The notes under the pieces are model-generated. The model ran no database searches. It saw nothing but the letters and a program-made list of their open reading frames with translations, and was not told the origin of the DNA. Positions 21,784 to 34,242 of a stretch of DNA of 64,000 bases are shown piece by piece. The position numbers and the translations under genes were made by a program. The stretch spans positions 17,931,648 to 17,995,647 of the forward strand of contig CM075765.1 in NCBI GenBank assembly GCA_037974665.1. Reading direction: 5' to 3'. This DNA comes from Ehretia macrophylla. Its lineage: Eukaryota > Streptophyta > Magnoliopsida > Boraginales > Ehretiaceae. How positions within the stretch are numbered: position 1 is the stretch's first letter; the number at the start of each line of letters is the position of its first letter.

Positions 21784-22229
21784 TTTTTTCCAGTAGTAAT
21801 ATAACCGAGCGAGATCTCATTATTCTCAATATTTTCAATATGCATATCGTATTCAAGTACCTGATTCTCACTCGGAGTATTTCTTTCTCAGTTATATTTT
21901 CTACTTATTTTTGTATCTTGATATCTTCAGGATATCTAACATTTTCAAAATGCCAACTAGCTTTATTTTGCTCTTTTATTTTCTTTGGAACCGAGAGTTC
22001 TACCACACTTCAGGCGTATAATAGACTCATTTTAATAACATTACTTCAAATAGGAGCATTTAAAGCTGGTATTGTGACTCAATCACTTTTTTTTCTAAAA
22101 CTGAATGCATCTTTGCAAATAAATAATTTTTTTGAACTTCCAGTTCATATTGACTATGCGAGGATCAATATTTTGATGCATTCTATAAAAGTTCTTATTG
22201 TCCAACTTTTATTTTTCTCCCCCTAATGC

Positions 22230-24300
22230 TGGGAACTTTATTTCAATAATTAGCAATAAATGCTATAAATTCAACTCCAGTCAAAGATTTAAAATGTTTA
22301 ACATTGATGGAGATTCAAATATAAGTTCTCAATTTTCTATGTAAACTCATCTTTGTGCGTTGTGGTAAAGCATTGTAACATATTTTGCGCACTCATATTT
22401 TATGAGATGAGGTATTTGGTTGTTGACCAATAAGAAGTATTTATACTAAGCAGTTGGTCTAAATGCTGCCACATATGATGTAATATGTCCCCAAGAAAAA
22501 TCAGGCAACCTTATAAGTAATGGTCTATCAATCACTACAAGCGATTAATAAAAGAGTTTGCTAGACTCATATATATCTCATGAATTTGTTTTAGAAATAT
22601 ATACGATTCAATTTTAACTTTATTTGGGGATTGTCTAAGATAATTATTTTTTTTTGGGAACAAGCAGCACATGAAAATTCACTTATAAAAAAATCTTTTG
22701 ATTCCTTAATGAGTGTTTATGCCAAAATTCAAGAATTTTTCTCATCGATTTTATACCCATATAACCTAAGTGGTCATGCCAAGAAACAAATAGTCCTTGG
22801 ATTAAATAACATCTAGTTATTCAAAATATTGGAGTCTATTAGACTCATATGAATCCAAAGATAATGATCACAATTTTTTCACGGCATGCCTTTTGCTAGA
22901 GATAAGCGACATAATTTAGAGATTTTTTTTTTTCATACGCGGTATCAATATGAGAACCATTAAAACATATATCTCTAAAATATAGAAGGCATTCTATGAT
23001 CTAATACATATCATTGCTTATCTGTAATTATTTCTATTCCAATATCATAATATAGGTTTTTAAAAATATTCAATAGTTTACAAAGATTCTTCAAGAATCT
23101 TTAATCTAATGTTTAGTGGATCCATGTTTCTATAAAATAATAAATAAAGTGGCATATATATAAATATTAAATTCATACATTTAAAACATGATACTCAAGA
23201 TGAACTCTTCTTCATTGTAAAGGGAAGTAAAAAATATTAAAGTCAAAAATAGCATAATACTAATTGCACTATATGATGCTCTTGATCATGCTAAGGAAAA
23301 ATGAATGTCTAAAAGTTAATCTATGACGTGAGCATAATACCATTTTAATGCAAATTGGAGGGACAACGTAACTCTCACATTATATGATTTGTTATCACAA
23401 CACATGGACAACTTTATGAAATAAAACATTCTTTGACATTTTCCAAGAAAGATAGATATAACATAGATGGTCCATTTTAGTAAAATAATGCAGGAGCAAA
23501 GTAAAAGTGTTTTCATACGACAAAACCTTAGGAAAAACCCAAGTACCCCCAACGGATAGTCCTTTCTAAAAGACATGCTGACAAACAAGTCAAAAATTTC
23601 TTAAGATATCATATTCAAGAAGACTAAATCACAGTCACCTTGAGTACCAGAATAGATCATCATCAAGTATGTCGTACCAATAACAATCAATACATAGTAC
23701 AATGAATTTACTCAAGGCACATGCGGCCGACCCGAAAGGGGTTAACAAACATAGACGAACTGAAGGTAATATTCCTACTACATGTCAAAGTTATGACCTG
23801 ACTCTCAATTAGTCCAAGTTTTAAATTTGCAAAGAGTTTAGCCAAAAAGAAATAATATGGGCTTGCATCTTCAATGAAGTATTATTTAGCAACAAATTGA
23901 AGAATTACACTATGACAAGTAGACCAAAACGTAGACTAATTTTATATAAATATAACAGTTAATCTATCTTGCTAACTGAAAGATTAAATGGCAAAAATGT
24001 ACACCAATTCTTTGTTGCATTGTTCGGTTATATAGAAGAAGCATCTTTCATCTAGATAAGATCCCATTAGCAATCCAATCTCAATTAAGTGAAAAAAAAC
24101 TTAATGAAAAAATCTAGATATTGTATCAGATAAAGAAAATAAAGAAAACAAAGCATATCACAACAATGTGTATGTCATTTTGTTTCATACTTTAAACACT
24201 ATAAATTTTTCTCGTATTCATTTACAATGATTCAATTTGAGATGATTTTAAATAGAGCTCGACACTACTGTGGCAAATTAGATGACAATAAGATATTTAA
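22230..24300. other. Heavily decayed interior of the copia element; no readable gene
   Basis: By position this should hold protease and integrase, but no catalytic motif survives on either strand. The short open frames (for example 22631-22816, 23316-23588) match no family I recognise. Confidence 0.4.
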
Positions 24301-24500
24301 ATATGTGACTAATAATCTTTTTTCAAGTCACATTATTAGCGACCATTAGGATTTCTTTTATAAATAATTTCTTTCTCTTTTCATGTATTTCTTGATTATT
24401 TTTAAGCTTTCTAAAATTCGATTATTTATGATCATCATAATATCTATATAACCACAACCATGGTCGCAATCGCATCAATGACAATATGATGATATACCAT
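24300..24500 (-). pseudogene. Possible copia gag RNA-binding remnant
   Basis: The minus strand suggests an Arg, Tyr, Asn and Lys rich stretch (RYYDDHK, RKLKNNQEIHEKRKK) of the sort found before the zinc knuckle in copia gag. The knuckle cysteines are not visible. The call rests mainly on position. Confidence 0.3.
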
Positions 24501-25334
24501 TCACTTCAGGGAATGGTTATAAGCCAATTGGCATAATTGATGATGTTTCATCAAAGTTTATTATTTCCAATGGATGTGGTACCAAATCTAAAATAATTTT
24601 TTCAATGCTATGCTCTCAATATTGTTAATTTAGGAGTATATTCAAGGCATAAAAATATAATATACTTCTCTTTAATGTATCTTCCATTTTCATATTACTT
24701 CCACATAATTTTAATTGAGAAATAATTCAAAAATTGTGGAATCATGCTCACTTACTATCTTAAAATTCTGCAATTGCATATAAATTCATTCATAGCGAGT
24801 TTTTGGAAGATCATTGCATTGTGATAATGATCATATATTTCTTCTCAGATTTTGCAAAAGGATATATGTATCATTTATCATAATATATTTAAGCTTTAGC
24901 CTTCATGGAGATAATGATGAATGAATATCATTATTTTATCACAATTCTTCAGGGATGCGTGATTTCCTTCTTAAAAGTATTTCTCCAAAATTTTATCCAT
25001 ATGGGTTTTAATATATTATTGTCTGATATATCAAAAGCGACAGACTTCAAGTTCGTGACCATATGGATGTAAATATAAGCTTTTCAGGCAAATTTTCATT
25101 GCTCAATATAATGAAACAACGAACTTTTGGTTCATGAGATTTGATATCATGAGACATATATTTTAAAATAAAATTGATAAGAGATTTAAAGAAAATTTAC
25201 CGATAGTCACAATATGAAATATCTTCATGTTGTCAACAATACTTTTTCTTCATAACCTTCATATTTATCTCTTCCTCTTCTTGTCTATTCCTCTTCTTAC
25301 CTCTAATAGTGATAGAGACTATCGTGTTGATAAT

Positions 25335-25654
25335 GTATTGTAAAACTAAAGAAATAATGAAAGACAAGAGAGATATAGAGAAAGAGAGAAAACTCTTTAT
25401 TATTTTTCTTGAGTGTGTCATATTATAACGTAGAGGGCTTTATTTATAGGAAAACACAACTTGCTCTCCAAGAAAACCCTAGAGGGCTTTTACATTAATG
25501 GGTTTAAATTTTGGGCTCTGAAACAAACTTGTGGACAAAGTAATGAATATCCACATGTAAATTTTCATAACAGAATCGTAATAATCACGCTTATTTATTT
25601 ATCATAAATAAGACGAAAAAATTGAAGACTTTCATCCATTATTTCTAATGGACA
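25335..25654 (-). repeat. Probable 5' LTR of the copia element
   Basis: On the minus strand it would start TGTCCATTAGAAATAATGG and end ACAATACA before TTATCAACACGATAG, a leader resembling TTATCAGCACGAG of plant copia elements. A TATA box (CCTATAAATA, 25441-25450) lies about 110 bases before the end. No second LTR is present to confirm the limits. Confidence 0.45.
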
Positions 25655-26325
25655 TTCTGATAAGCACGAATCCAGAAAATACAAAGACCTTGCAACCTAT
25701 ATATAGTACTCCCAACGGGCCAAACCACACCCCCAAACAAACCCCCCCCCCCCCCCCCCCCCCCCAAAAAAAATAAAAATAAAAAACTAAAATTGGTCAA
25801 ACCACGGGGTATTTTACATTTTACCCTTTACAATAATCTATGCTTTGAAATTACAAAATTTGTAATTGACAACAAGGTAAGAAAAAATTCTACTGAACAA
25901 CCAAGTATATGCCCAAGGGATGGAGCTGAAATGAATTTGTTCTTTCTTTGGACGCTAAATTGATAATGAATTGTTGTGAGAAGTGTTAGTTATTTTGAAA
26001 GAATCTCTACTAAGATGGCGAGTAATATGCATGGCATTGAAGTAGTTGTCCACTTTTTTCTGAAGATGAAAAGTAAGATGTGAAGGGACAACACCATACA
26101 ATAGATTTACTTCATTGAAATAATAGGCAATAAACTAAACTATAATTTCAAAATCGTTGCAAAATAATCTCATGAACATTTATTAACAGAAAAGTGATAA
26201 AAAAAAAATTCAACCATTGCAAGGAAATTCAGTTTATCCAACAGTTAAAAACCATTATACTAAGAAACTTATTTGCAACAATTTTTTCACTTTTCAATTG
26301 AAGTGTTATAAAAGAGCTAATTAAA
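25655..26325. other. Spacer with poly-C tract and TTGCAAC motifs
   Basis: It holds a C run of about 24 at 25742-25765. From about 26080 it has several inverted and direct copies of TTGCAACA / TGTTGCAA type words, similar to those at 30600-30960. No coding sequence is seen. Confidence 0.45.
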
Positions 26326-26697
26326 ATACCACTTTTGGTTATTTATCTTTGACTTCATTGATACTTTGATCCCTTATATTCAAAAGTGAGACATTTCAGT
26401 CTCTTATCTTTTAAAGTTAGGACACCCTTAATCCTTGTTACTGATTCTGTTAAAAAAAAAGACGAAAAAAATATGTGATTGACCAAAATACCCCTACCAC
26501 CACCACTGCTACCACCACCAAATTGTAGGGGTATTTTGGTCAACCATAAGTTTTTTTTTTTTTAACAGAATCAGCAACAAAGACTAACGGTATCCCAACT
26601 TTAAAAGATAAGAGACTGAAATGTCTCATTTTGAAGATAAGAGACCAAAGTATCAATGGGGTTAAAAATAAGAGACTAAAAGTGGTATTAACCCTTA
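26326..26697 (+). mobile_element. Foldback MITE with long inverted arms
   Basis: The arms are near-complementary over about 180 bases each: TACCACTTTTGG at the left pairs with AAAAGTGGTA at the right, and GACCAAAATACCCCTA with TAGGGGTATTTTGGTC next to the centre. The loop is a short CCACCACC repeat at about 26495-26520. The target duplication is unclear. Long arms and terminal GGGTTAATACC suggest a MULE-type foldback. Confidence 0.65.
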
Positions 26698-26699
26698 AA

Positions 26700-29241
26700 A
26701 TATTGTAGTGTTTTCTTCTTTGTTGATAGCAATTGGCATTTTCGAATTTTTGGATCAAAAAGTAGTTTTTCAAAATTTTAGAAAAAGAAATATGCAAATT
26801 TGATTTGGAGAGTGGTTTAATATTTTTCTTCTGTGTGGATAAATTCTTCATGGCGTTTTGGTTTCTTTCGCCTGTATCGCTTTGAATTTAGCATGTAAGC
26901 GCAAGTCGAAAGACGGTTGGATTTGTAGAGTCGTGAATTAACACTCAATTGGAATATTGAAAAAAAATATATATTTTTTTTGTGTTTGTACAACACTTTT
27001 TCTTTTACAGAGGGACCAAAACAAATCAGTAATTCCTTTTAAATTTGTAATTATTGAGATTTTTCAATCAATAAAATCTACTTACTTATCAACAGAAATA
27101 TATAAATGTTGGAGACAATTTTAAATTTTTATTAATTCATATTTTAAATACGAAATAGACAAAAAAAACACGGGTTTTAGAATTTATTAATGACAAGGAT
27201 AATAATGTCCAAAGAGCTGGTCCTTTTCACGTGAACGGCTCATTTCTTTTTTTTTCTTTTTTTTGGCAAGGAACGGATCATTTTTTTGGTACTAATAGAG
27301 AGCCCATTGTTTATACTTTTAGTATAATAGGGGTGAGGACAGATTTTTTTTTTTTTTTTTTAAACAAAAAGAGCATAACATAAGGCCAGCCTTTTCACTA
27401 CCAGACAATCTTTTGTACTTTATTAGGAAACTTTTTTCAAATTTTGTTTTTCCAAATTCTTTCTGAGCAGTTGAATGATCGAAGTCAATGGATTTATTAT
27501 GGGAACTTATTTGAATCTATTAATGTTGAATAACCCAGATTTAAATTTGAAGATAGAAGCTGACTATTGGATAATTGGCTAGGAACAAATTAAACGTTTC
27601 TATCTTTCTAACCCCGATACTAATTTCTCCTTCTCACATCTGTCACACAATAAATGAATCTAAACTAATTTTTCCATATTTTCTAATGAGGAGGGATTAT
27701 TTCAACACTCATTAATGTTTTTTTTTTTTTTTTGTCGTAAATAGAAGCTGAAGCAGTAGTTGAAACTTAAAAAATGTGATTATAATAGTTCGCAACCCAG
27801 TTATTTTATCTAATTCTTTTATATCTATAATGTATTTTCACACAATGATTAATATTTTCTACTTTTTCTGAATCATTTGCATTTAGCTATAGAGTAGAAA
27901 ATAAAGCATTTCGGGATATGGAGATAACCACAACTTTTCTAGTTTTTCTTTGTAAAATGGGCTTGGAACAGTTTTCATTTTCTCTCCCCTTTCTATTCTA
28001 AGTACCATTTTACTCTATGGAAAGATTTTGTTATTCGGCTGGGTATGGGCTTCTCACTCGATGATCACAAGTTGAAGCATGGGTTGTGAAATCAACTCGA
28101 ACTAGGCTACAGATGAGAACTACAGAGAGTGCGCAGTCGGGCCTTTTTGGTGATGACATTAAAGGGAGGATCTAGAATTTTTTGTTAGTCAAAGTTAGAT
28201 CATACTATTTTTTGTTTTTTTGTTTTTTTTCCCTCTTTTGACTCTCATAGTATTCGTCCCTAATCTTCCACACGCAAAGGGGATAACTCATTATTGAACT
28301 ACCCCTAAATCTTAGTTACAACATATCTTTTAACAATTATACCAATAATAATTTTATTTTGGCGGGGAATAATCTTTTCTTTTTACTAAAAATATATCTA
28401 ATTTTATGTATTTGGTAGAGTTAGTAAGGGATGCAGCCCCCACTGGCCCTTTAATATATAGACCCACCAGTGTCGATATTAGTGCTAATGGTGTGAAATT
28501 TATTTGGATTGAAAGGAGATATAAATGAATAAATACAAATGGAGTGAAAGTAAGTGGTATTTTTTTTTTCTACGCCCACCCACACCTGCTCCCCATCCAC
28601 CCTCTTCTCTACTTATTCGAGATACATTAAGACCATGAGATCTAGCCTTTTAAATCTCAACCATCTATTTAAAATTTCAATTCTGAAAAAGGTAATTAAA
28701 ATAAATTTGAAATGGATGATTCATATTTTAAAAATACCAAATCTCATGGGCCACGATATGTCTCATTTAGTAAATCAGAAAATAAACAGAAGAGATGATT
28801 CAAGTCCACCCCCCGCCCCCCATGAGATTCAATTTTTATTCTTCCAATTGTTAAGAAAAGTAACAATAGATTGTAATTCTAATCTGTCACTGTGAGTATC
28901 CGTCCAATTTATACGTTGACATTAAATGGAGACCATTTCAGTCGAGAGGGTGAGTGTGTGTAAAGTGGTAAAATAAATCAAACTTTGGTGGTAAGTTGAA
29001 CTAATTATAACGGTATATATATGTTAAAACTACTCTAGTGATGATATTTAAAAAATATCAAAATTCATGATGGTAATTTTTTTAAGATCATAAAAAATCA
29101 TCAGGTGTACTTCAAAGGTGGTTATACCTTACCAAATGATTTTTCTTTTTTTAATGATTTTTTCACTTGTTTTAAATAGATCGGACCCAATATAGATCTC
29201 AATAAGAATTTTTTAGGGAAAAAAAAGAGAGAGAGAGAGAG

Positions 29242-29272
<31 letters not shown>

Positions 29273-30500
29273 AAGAAAAGAAAATATTAATAGGTAAAAT
29301 GCTAATTAATTATAATTTAGCATACTTAAGATACATGATAGCAAATCTAAAAACAATATTTTGTTTCAATCTATGCATTACTATTGCATGAGACCTCCCT
29401 GTAGTTTTACTTATCTGCATATTTGGTCTCTGTGTTTTTTAATGTGCATGTTTCCCTTTTGTTGTTTGATAAAATAGTGCGTAATAACTCATTTTATTAA
29501 AAAATTCGTCTAATTTAATTGTAATTGTGGCACACATGCGCGTTGTGCGAAGCAGTGAATGATTTACTTAGAAAAATTATTTTACTGGACCAAATACCCT
29601 TATTTTGATATAATAGTATTTCATTTCTTTTATCCTCACTACTCGCTCTAAAATTTAAAAAAAAAAAAAAATAGATAAAAAAACTTCAACCATCATCGTC
29701 CCCAACAAAACCCCCAACCCCCCTCCCCCCACCACCCCCCCCCCCCCCCCCCCCCCCCAAACCCCTCATTTGTGAATTATTATTCCAAACATCCCACAGA
29801 TTAGGTCCAAGCATCTCCATAACCTGCAGAACGATGGCCTCAGTTTTGCTATGAAGGCTCGAAGAAAAAATTAAGCAAAACCATTTTATTTTCTGGTTGA
29901 CTCACTGAACTAGATATTCAACAGGAAATAAAGGATTAATAAGCAAACTCAATATGTACCATGACATAATAGTCCCCTTAGCGGCCTTTGAAGTGCACTC
30001 GTGGTACACCATGATAAGGGTTGGTGAAGATATGTGCTTGGTGATTTGGTCATTATTTTTTCTCCTATGGTAAAATAAAACAATAAATATTGTTTTTTTT
30101 TTTTTTGGTCGAAAAACAATAAATATTGTTGACATTCACGAATTCAAAGGTTATGGAGTACACAATAATTATAATATAATTAAGAAAATTGTAAAAGATC
30201 AGTTATATGCAAAATTTGAAATAAAGAAAGGCAAAAAGACCATATCAAACATCATCACAAGATTGAATGGCTAATTTTCCTCCGGACCGGCAGAAAGAAA
30301 AAAGATTCCTTCAATTATGGAATTCTTCTTAAGTCTGTTTTTTGTACTCAGTGAAAAAGATAATTTTGCCCCAAATTATATTGTAATAATCAAATATTCA
30401 TGAACATTATTGTACTTAAATAAGTAATGAAGGAGCTTTTCTTCCTCATTCAATTTTCTTATTTTATGAAGAATTTATTTTTTAAAACTCAGGAAAGCAT
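26700..30500. other. Anonymous AT-rich DNA with homopolymers and microsatellites
   Basis: This holds several A, T and C homopolymers (C run at 29735-29758), a GA/TA microsatellite at about 29228-29275, and a short hAT-MITE-like scrap near 28430-28460 (GCAGCCCCCACTGG). The longest frame, 28554-28895, has no family resemblance and crosses low-complexity DNA. I see no gene. Confidence 0.45.
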
Positions 30501-30599
30501 CGTACTGAAACTATTACAAAGGTCTTTTTTATAAAGTTTTTTTATTTGTTCAATATAATAACTAATGCTATGAGACATAATTGTTGACGATTAGAAGAT

Positions 30600-30960
30600 A
30601 ATATAAAACTATAACATTTTAGATCTTTTGCAACACTCCAATTGAAAATAAAAAAATTGATACAATTTTCTTAACTGTTGTATAAACTAAAACGCTTTGC
30701 AACAATTCTCTTAACTGTTGTATAAAATAAAATATTTTGCAAGAGTCTTATTAATTGCAAAGGTTAAATTTTTAAACACTTTTTGATAATTATTGCTCAT
30801 AAAATTATTTTTTCACAACGATTTTGAAAAAGTATAACCTTTGCAGTATAAAATTCGCAATGAGACCAAATTCAATCGTTGTATAAAGTCATTTTTAACA
30901 ATGTTTAGTTTTTTGCAACAGTTTTTTCTTTTTAATGATTTGGGAACCCAGTTGACGAAA
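30600..30960. repeat. Cluster of short inverted repeats around TTGCAACA
   Basis: Words such as TTTTGCAACA, CTTAACTGTTGTATAAA (twice, 53 bases apart) and ATCGTTGTATAAA are packed in 350 bases. This resembles a transposon subterminal region. No terminus was identified. Confidence 0.4.
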
Positions 30961-31800
30961 CCCGACCACCGAAGACTGGAAGAGTCCGACCATTCTTTGG
31001 TAAACTTCTGAATATAGTGGTACGTCCCAATACATGCATCGATTCAGTCAAAGGTAATTAGAGCTTTTTACAATAGTTTTATGTATTGTAACATAAACAA
31101 ACGTGATAGTGTGAATAATTCCTTACGCGGAGGAGAGTGGATGTAAAGTAACCATATGATAAGAAGATTGGATATATTGGCCAAGAGAATCTAACTTTTA
31201 GTGCTTTCATTTTCACATATATTGTTTAGATGACCTAATTTGAAGGGATAACTTGCTTGTTTCATCTCAAATTTGCTTCCTCGCGTTGAATGCACAAATT
31301 GGAGAAAATGGTCCACTCAGACTTCCATTTGGCAACATTCTTTCCTTTTTTTATATATATATCTTTAGCAACTATCTTCAATTCATTTGTTCCAATGGCA
31401 ATTGTTTGGCCCTCAAATGATTCATCAAAAAGTGACAATCTATGCACCAATGCCTTTGTGTTTCTGCTTCTTCGGTGTTCTTCATGACATTTGCCGAAAC
31501 AATATGGTTGGATGATTGAATTGGGAAGTACAAGCTGACCAAGTCACATGCACGGCAATAGACAAGAATTATAGGGAACCTAGGCAGCAGAATATGTTCC
31601 TGCGGCATACAAGTTCATAAAAGTGCTCATCAATGAATGGCGGGTGTAGAACGAGAATTATTGTTTAGTAAGAGTAAAAAATATATAATTTAATATTTGT
31701 ATATAAATACTTTTTTAAGTATCTTGAAAATCACACATTTTAAAAGATGCAACCCTAACTAGCTCAATCCTTAATATCTAAGATCAATAAGTAGAGCCAA
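30961..31800. other. Anonymous DNA with overlapping short frames
   Basis: Minus-strand frames at 31608-31378 and 31450-31262 use mixed codons and non-repetitive DNA, which sets this stretch apart from its surroundings. I recognise no family and no matching splice sites. It could be a decayed exon. Confidence 0.25.
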
Positions 31801-31809
31801 CAATCCCCA

Positions 31810-32015
31810 TTAGTCATAAACGGATCTAAGATTTATTTTCAGTGGGGGCTAAAATCATACAATTTAATATTTATATATGACTAAATTATTTTTTCAGTGA
31901 GAGCTAAGTTAATTTTGTAGCGCAAAAGTACCTTAAAATACACTTATTTTCAAAAAACGTAACTCCAATTCATTTTTTAATGGTTTCGCTCTGGGAATAA
32001 TTAAGAGTTGCAATC
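31810..32015 (-). repeat. Degenerate member of the hAT MITE family
   Basis: It contains TTTTCAGTGGGGGCTAAAAT and TTTTTCAGTGAGAGCTAA, the complement of the AGCCCCCACTGAAAA repeats inside the MITEs at 4224 and 8961. The ends are decayed. Confidence 0.4.
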
Positions 32016-32029
32016 TCGATTGTGTCTTA

Positions 32030-32394
32030 GGCTCTGTTTGGCTTAACTGTTAAATTTTATCTTTTGAGTTGTAAAGCTTTGGTTAGCAGTGTTGTTAAAC
32101 AAAAGTCATTGATTATTTAGCCCATGTTGAGTAATGTCGAGCTTTTAAAAAATTTGAGGGCAATCTAAACTTTAAAAAATATGAAGGGGTATATTTAAGC
32201 AAAAATATATATATATATAGTCTCCCTAAAAATAGTTTTGCAAAAACATATTTTGAAAAGTTTCAATTTAGAGTTTCTTGTTTCTTAGTTTTTTTTAACT
32301 TCAGATTTTACCTAAAAACACTTTTAGAAATGAGTCAAACATGTTAAACTCATAAAAAATACTTTTGAGTATAAAAGTTAGGTCAAATAGAGTC
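32030..32394 (+). mobile_element. MITE of the GGCTCTGTTTGGC family (third location)
   Basis: It starts GGCTCTGTTTGGCTTAA and ends AGGTCAAATAGAGTC (inverted). The interior aligns with 13266-13655 and 44272-44660, including TTTTACCTAAAA and CACTTTTAGAAATG. It is more diverged than those two are from each other. Confidence 0.65.
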
Positions 32395-32399
32395 GTATA

Positions 32400-34234
32400 T
32401 AGGTCCGCCAGTTGATGAATGGTCTTGTTATTATCATCAAAACAATGTCGATAAGATTACGAGAAAGAGCCATAAAGGCTGCAGATTTGGCACCGGATGC
32501 TTACTTGATATACCAGTAGAGCATCACAGAGGACAGTTATTGATGATCTACAAACGGATGAGTCTCGTCAGTTTTGTATTCTCAGCATCAAGTGGCCATA
32601 CGTGAATGGTGATAACCACAATTTTTCTGGATGGCCAAAGCAGGAAGTATCAAATTGACCACGAAACGCTAATTTTGAATGTAAAACATATCAACCAAAT
32701 TTCAACACATGAACAAAAATAACTGTGCTATTAAAAGTTGATTGAAAAGTTGAGAATTCTGGTGTAACAAAGTGATAGAAAAGAGTGATCAAATCTAGAG
32801 ATTTGCAGGGAAAATAGTGATCCATATCAAAGGTTGGCTTTCTAAAGTGGGTGAATGGACATGTACGATGCCAGTGACCTTATCATCTAGTGAAATTTGA
32901 TGTTTTTCAGAACTCATTCACCAAAGTTATCTTCGAACTGATCTAGAATATTATTTCAGTAAAAATTATAATACTAAAATTTTTTCTCAATGCAAAGTAA
33001 TTTGATTTTCAAACTAAATATATATATATATATATATATTTTCTAAAAAAAATTAAAAGTAAATACACATATAGTTTTTAAAAATTAGTGCTAGAGGCAA
33101 CTATAGTGAACCCTGCCTCGTCTCTTACAAGGGTCACTCTTTAGAATATCAGATGTTTCCAAAATGTCTGACATCATGGCCCACTTTTTTTTTTTTTTCA
33201 ATTCAATATATAAGGGATAATGACTAAATTATTCCCTAAATCCAAAAAACATGAGTACGGGTAAAAAGTCTACTTTATCCTTCAAAAAAAATTACATTCT
33301 TGACCTTTCACGATTTACGACAAGGAAACCAACTCCTCAAGCAATGATCAACTCATCGTCTTTCAAACCTGCAAAAGAACTGTTTATCTTCTTATTTTTT
33401 TTCTGTCGAAGTTCATCTTTTTTTTTCTTTCAATGTCACAAACACATCAGCGGTGTCCTCCACATTCTTCATCGGAAACAACCCTTTTTCAATATCCTTC
33501 TCCTCCAAACACACGCCGGAGCAACATATTACCACCCTCTCCACACTTTCCTTGAACTGCGTAGCCATACTGTAAGATATCGAAATGTATGTCTACGGAT
33601 ATTAAAACCTTAAACAACAGATAATATACTACATGTACTATTCGTTACAAACTATTTCATATTTCAGATGCATTAAAATTTCCTTTGCAATTAATACTAT
33701 TAAATTTGATTTAATTTTTATCTAATAGTGATAGTTAGTTAATATTTAATTGGATTGGCCAATTACATATTGTATATTTGTCTACTAATTTTGAAACTTA
33801 AACAACATATAACAAACACATTCAGAGGGTTACTTTGTCTACTGATATTGAAACTTAAGCAACGAATTCGATTTGGGTGAGATTATATTTTGCTGGAGGA
33901 AAATTGACTTTTATTGTATTTAATGTGGTAGAGGGTTACTTTAGTCTTTTGATACTTATTTTGTCTTTTTGTTCATTACTATTTAGTTCATTTTAGTCAT
34001 TGTGTATAGTTAGTTGGGGGTAAAATAGTAAAAAAGTGCATATTATATATTGAGACCAAATTTATTCAATGAGTCCTACTACAATCTCATTAATTTCACA
34101 TTAAAAAAGCAAATGACAAATCAATAAAGTAACATCTTGTCATAAATTATAATATGACTGACTATGTTCACATATTAACATTTTATCAATGCTCAAAAAG
34201 ACTGACTAACACGTGACTTTTTTAAGAGTTGGTC
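32400..34234. other. Anonymous DNA, no gene seen
   Basis: The stretch 32400-32660 is GC-richer and non-repetitive but has no open frame. The 120-codon frame at 33251-33613 starts in a GGGTAAAAAGTCTAC-type repeat and crosses T-rich tracts; I do not accept it as a gene. The rest is AT-rich. Confidence 0.4.
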
Positions 34235-34242
34235 CTCTTACA

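Larger units (their letters stand above)
21164..25654 (-). mobile_element. Decayed Ty1/copia retrotransposon, minus strand, cut off by the CACTA element
   Basis: In element order: a probable 5' LTR (25654-25335), a gag-like RNA-binding remnant (about 24500-24300), integrase-region DNA too decayed to delimit (about 24300-22230), and two readable pol stretches (21783-21589 and 21336-21164). The reverse transcriptase frame ends at LKQSGW exactly where the CACTA terminus begins, so the CACTA element or a linked rearrangement removed the rest. The element is riddled with stops. Confidence 0.65.

Noticed and set aside
23700-23760. GC-rich scrap ATGCGGCCGACCCGAAAGGG as a Tat fragment
   Set aside because: It is too short to align with any of the three Tat elements and no neighbouring match exists.
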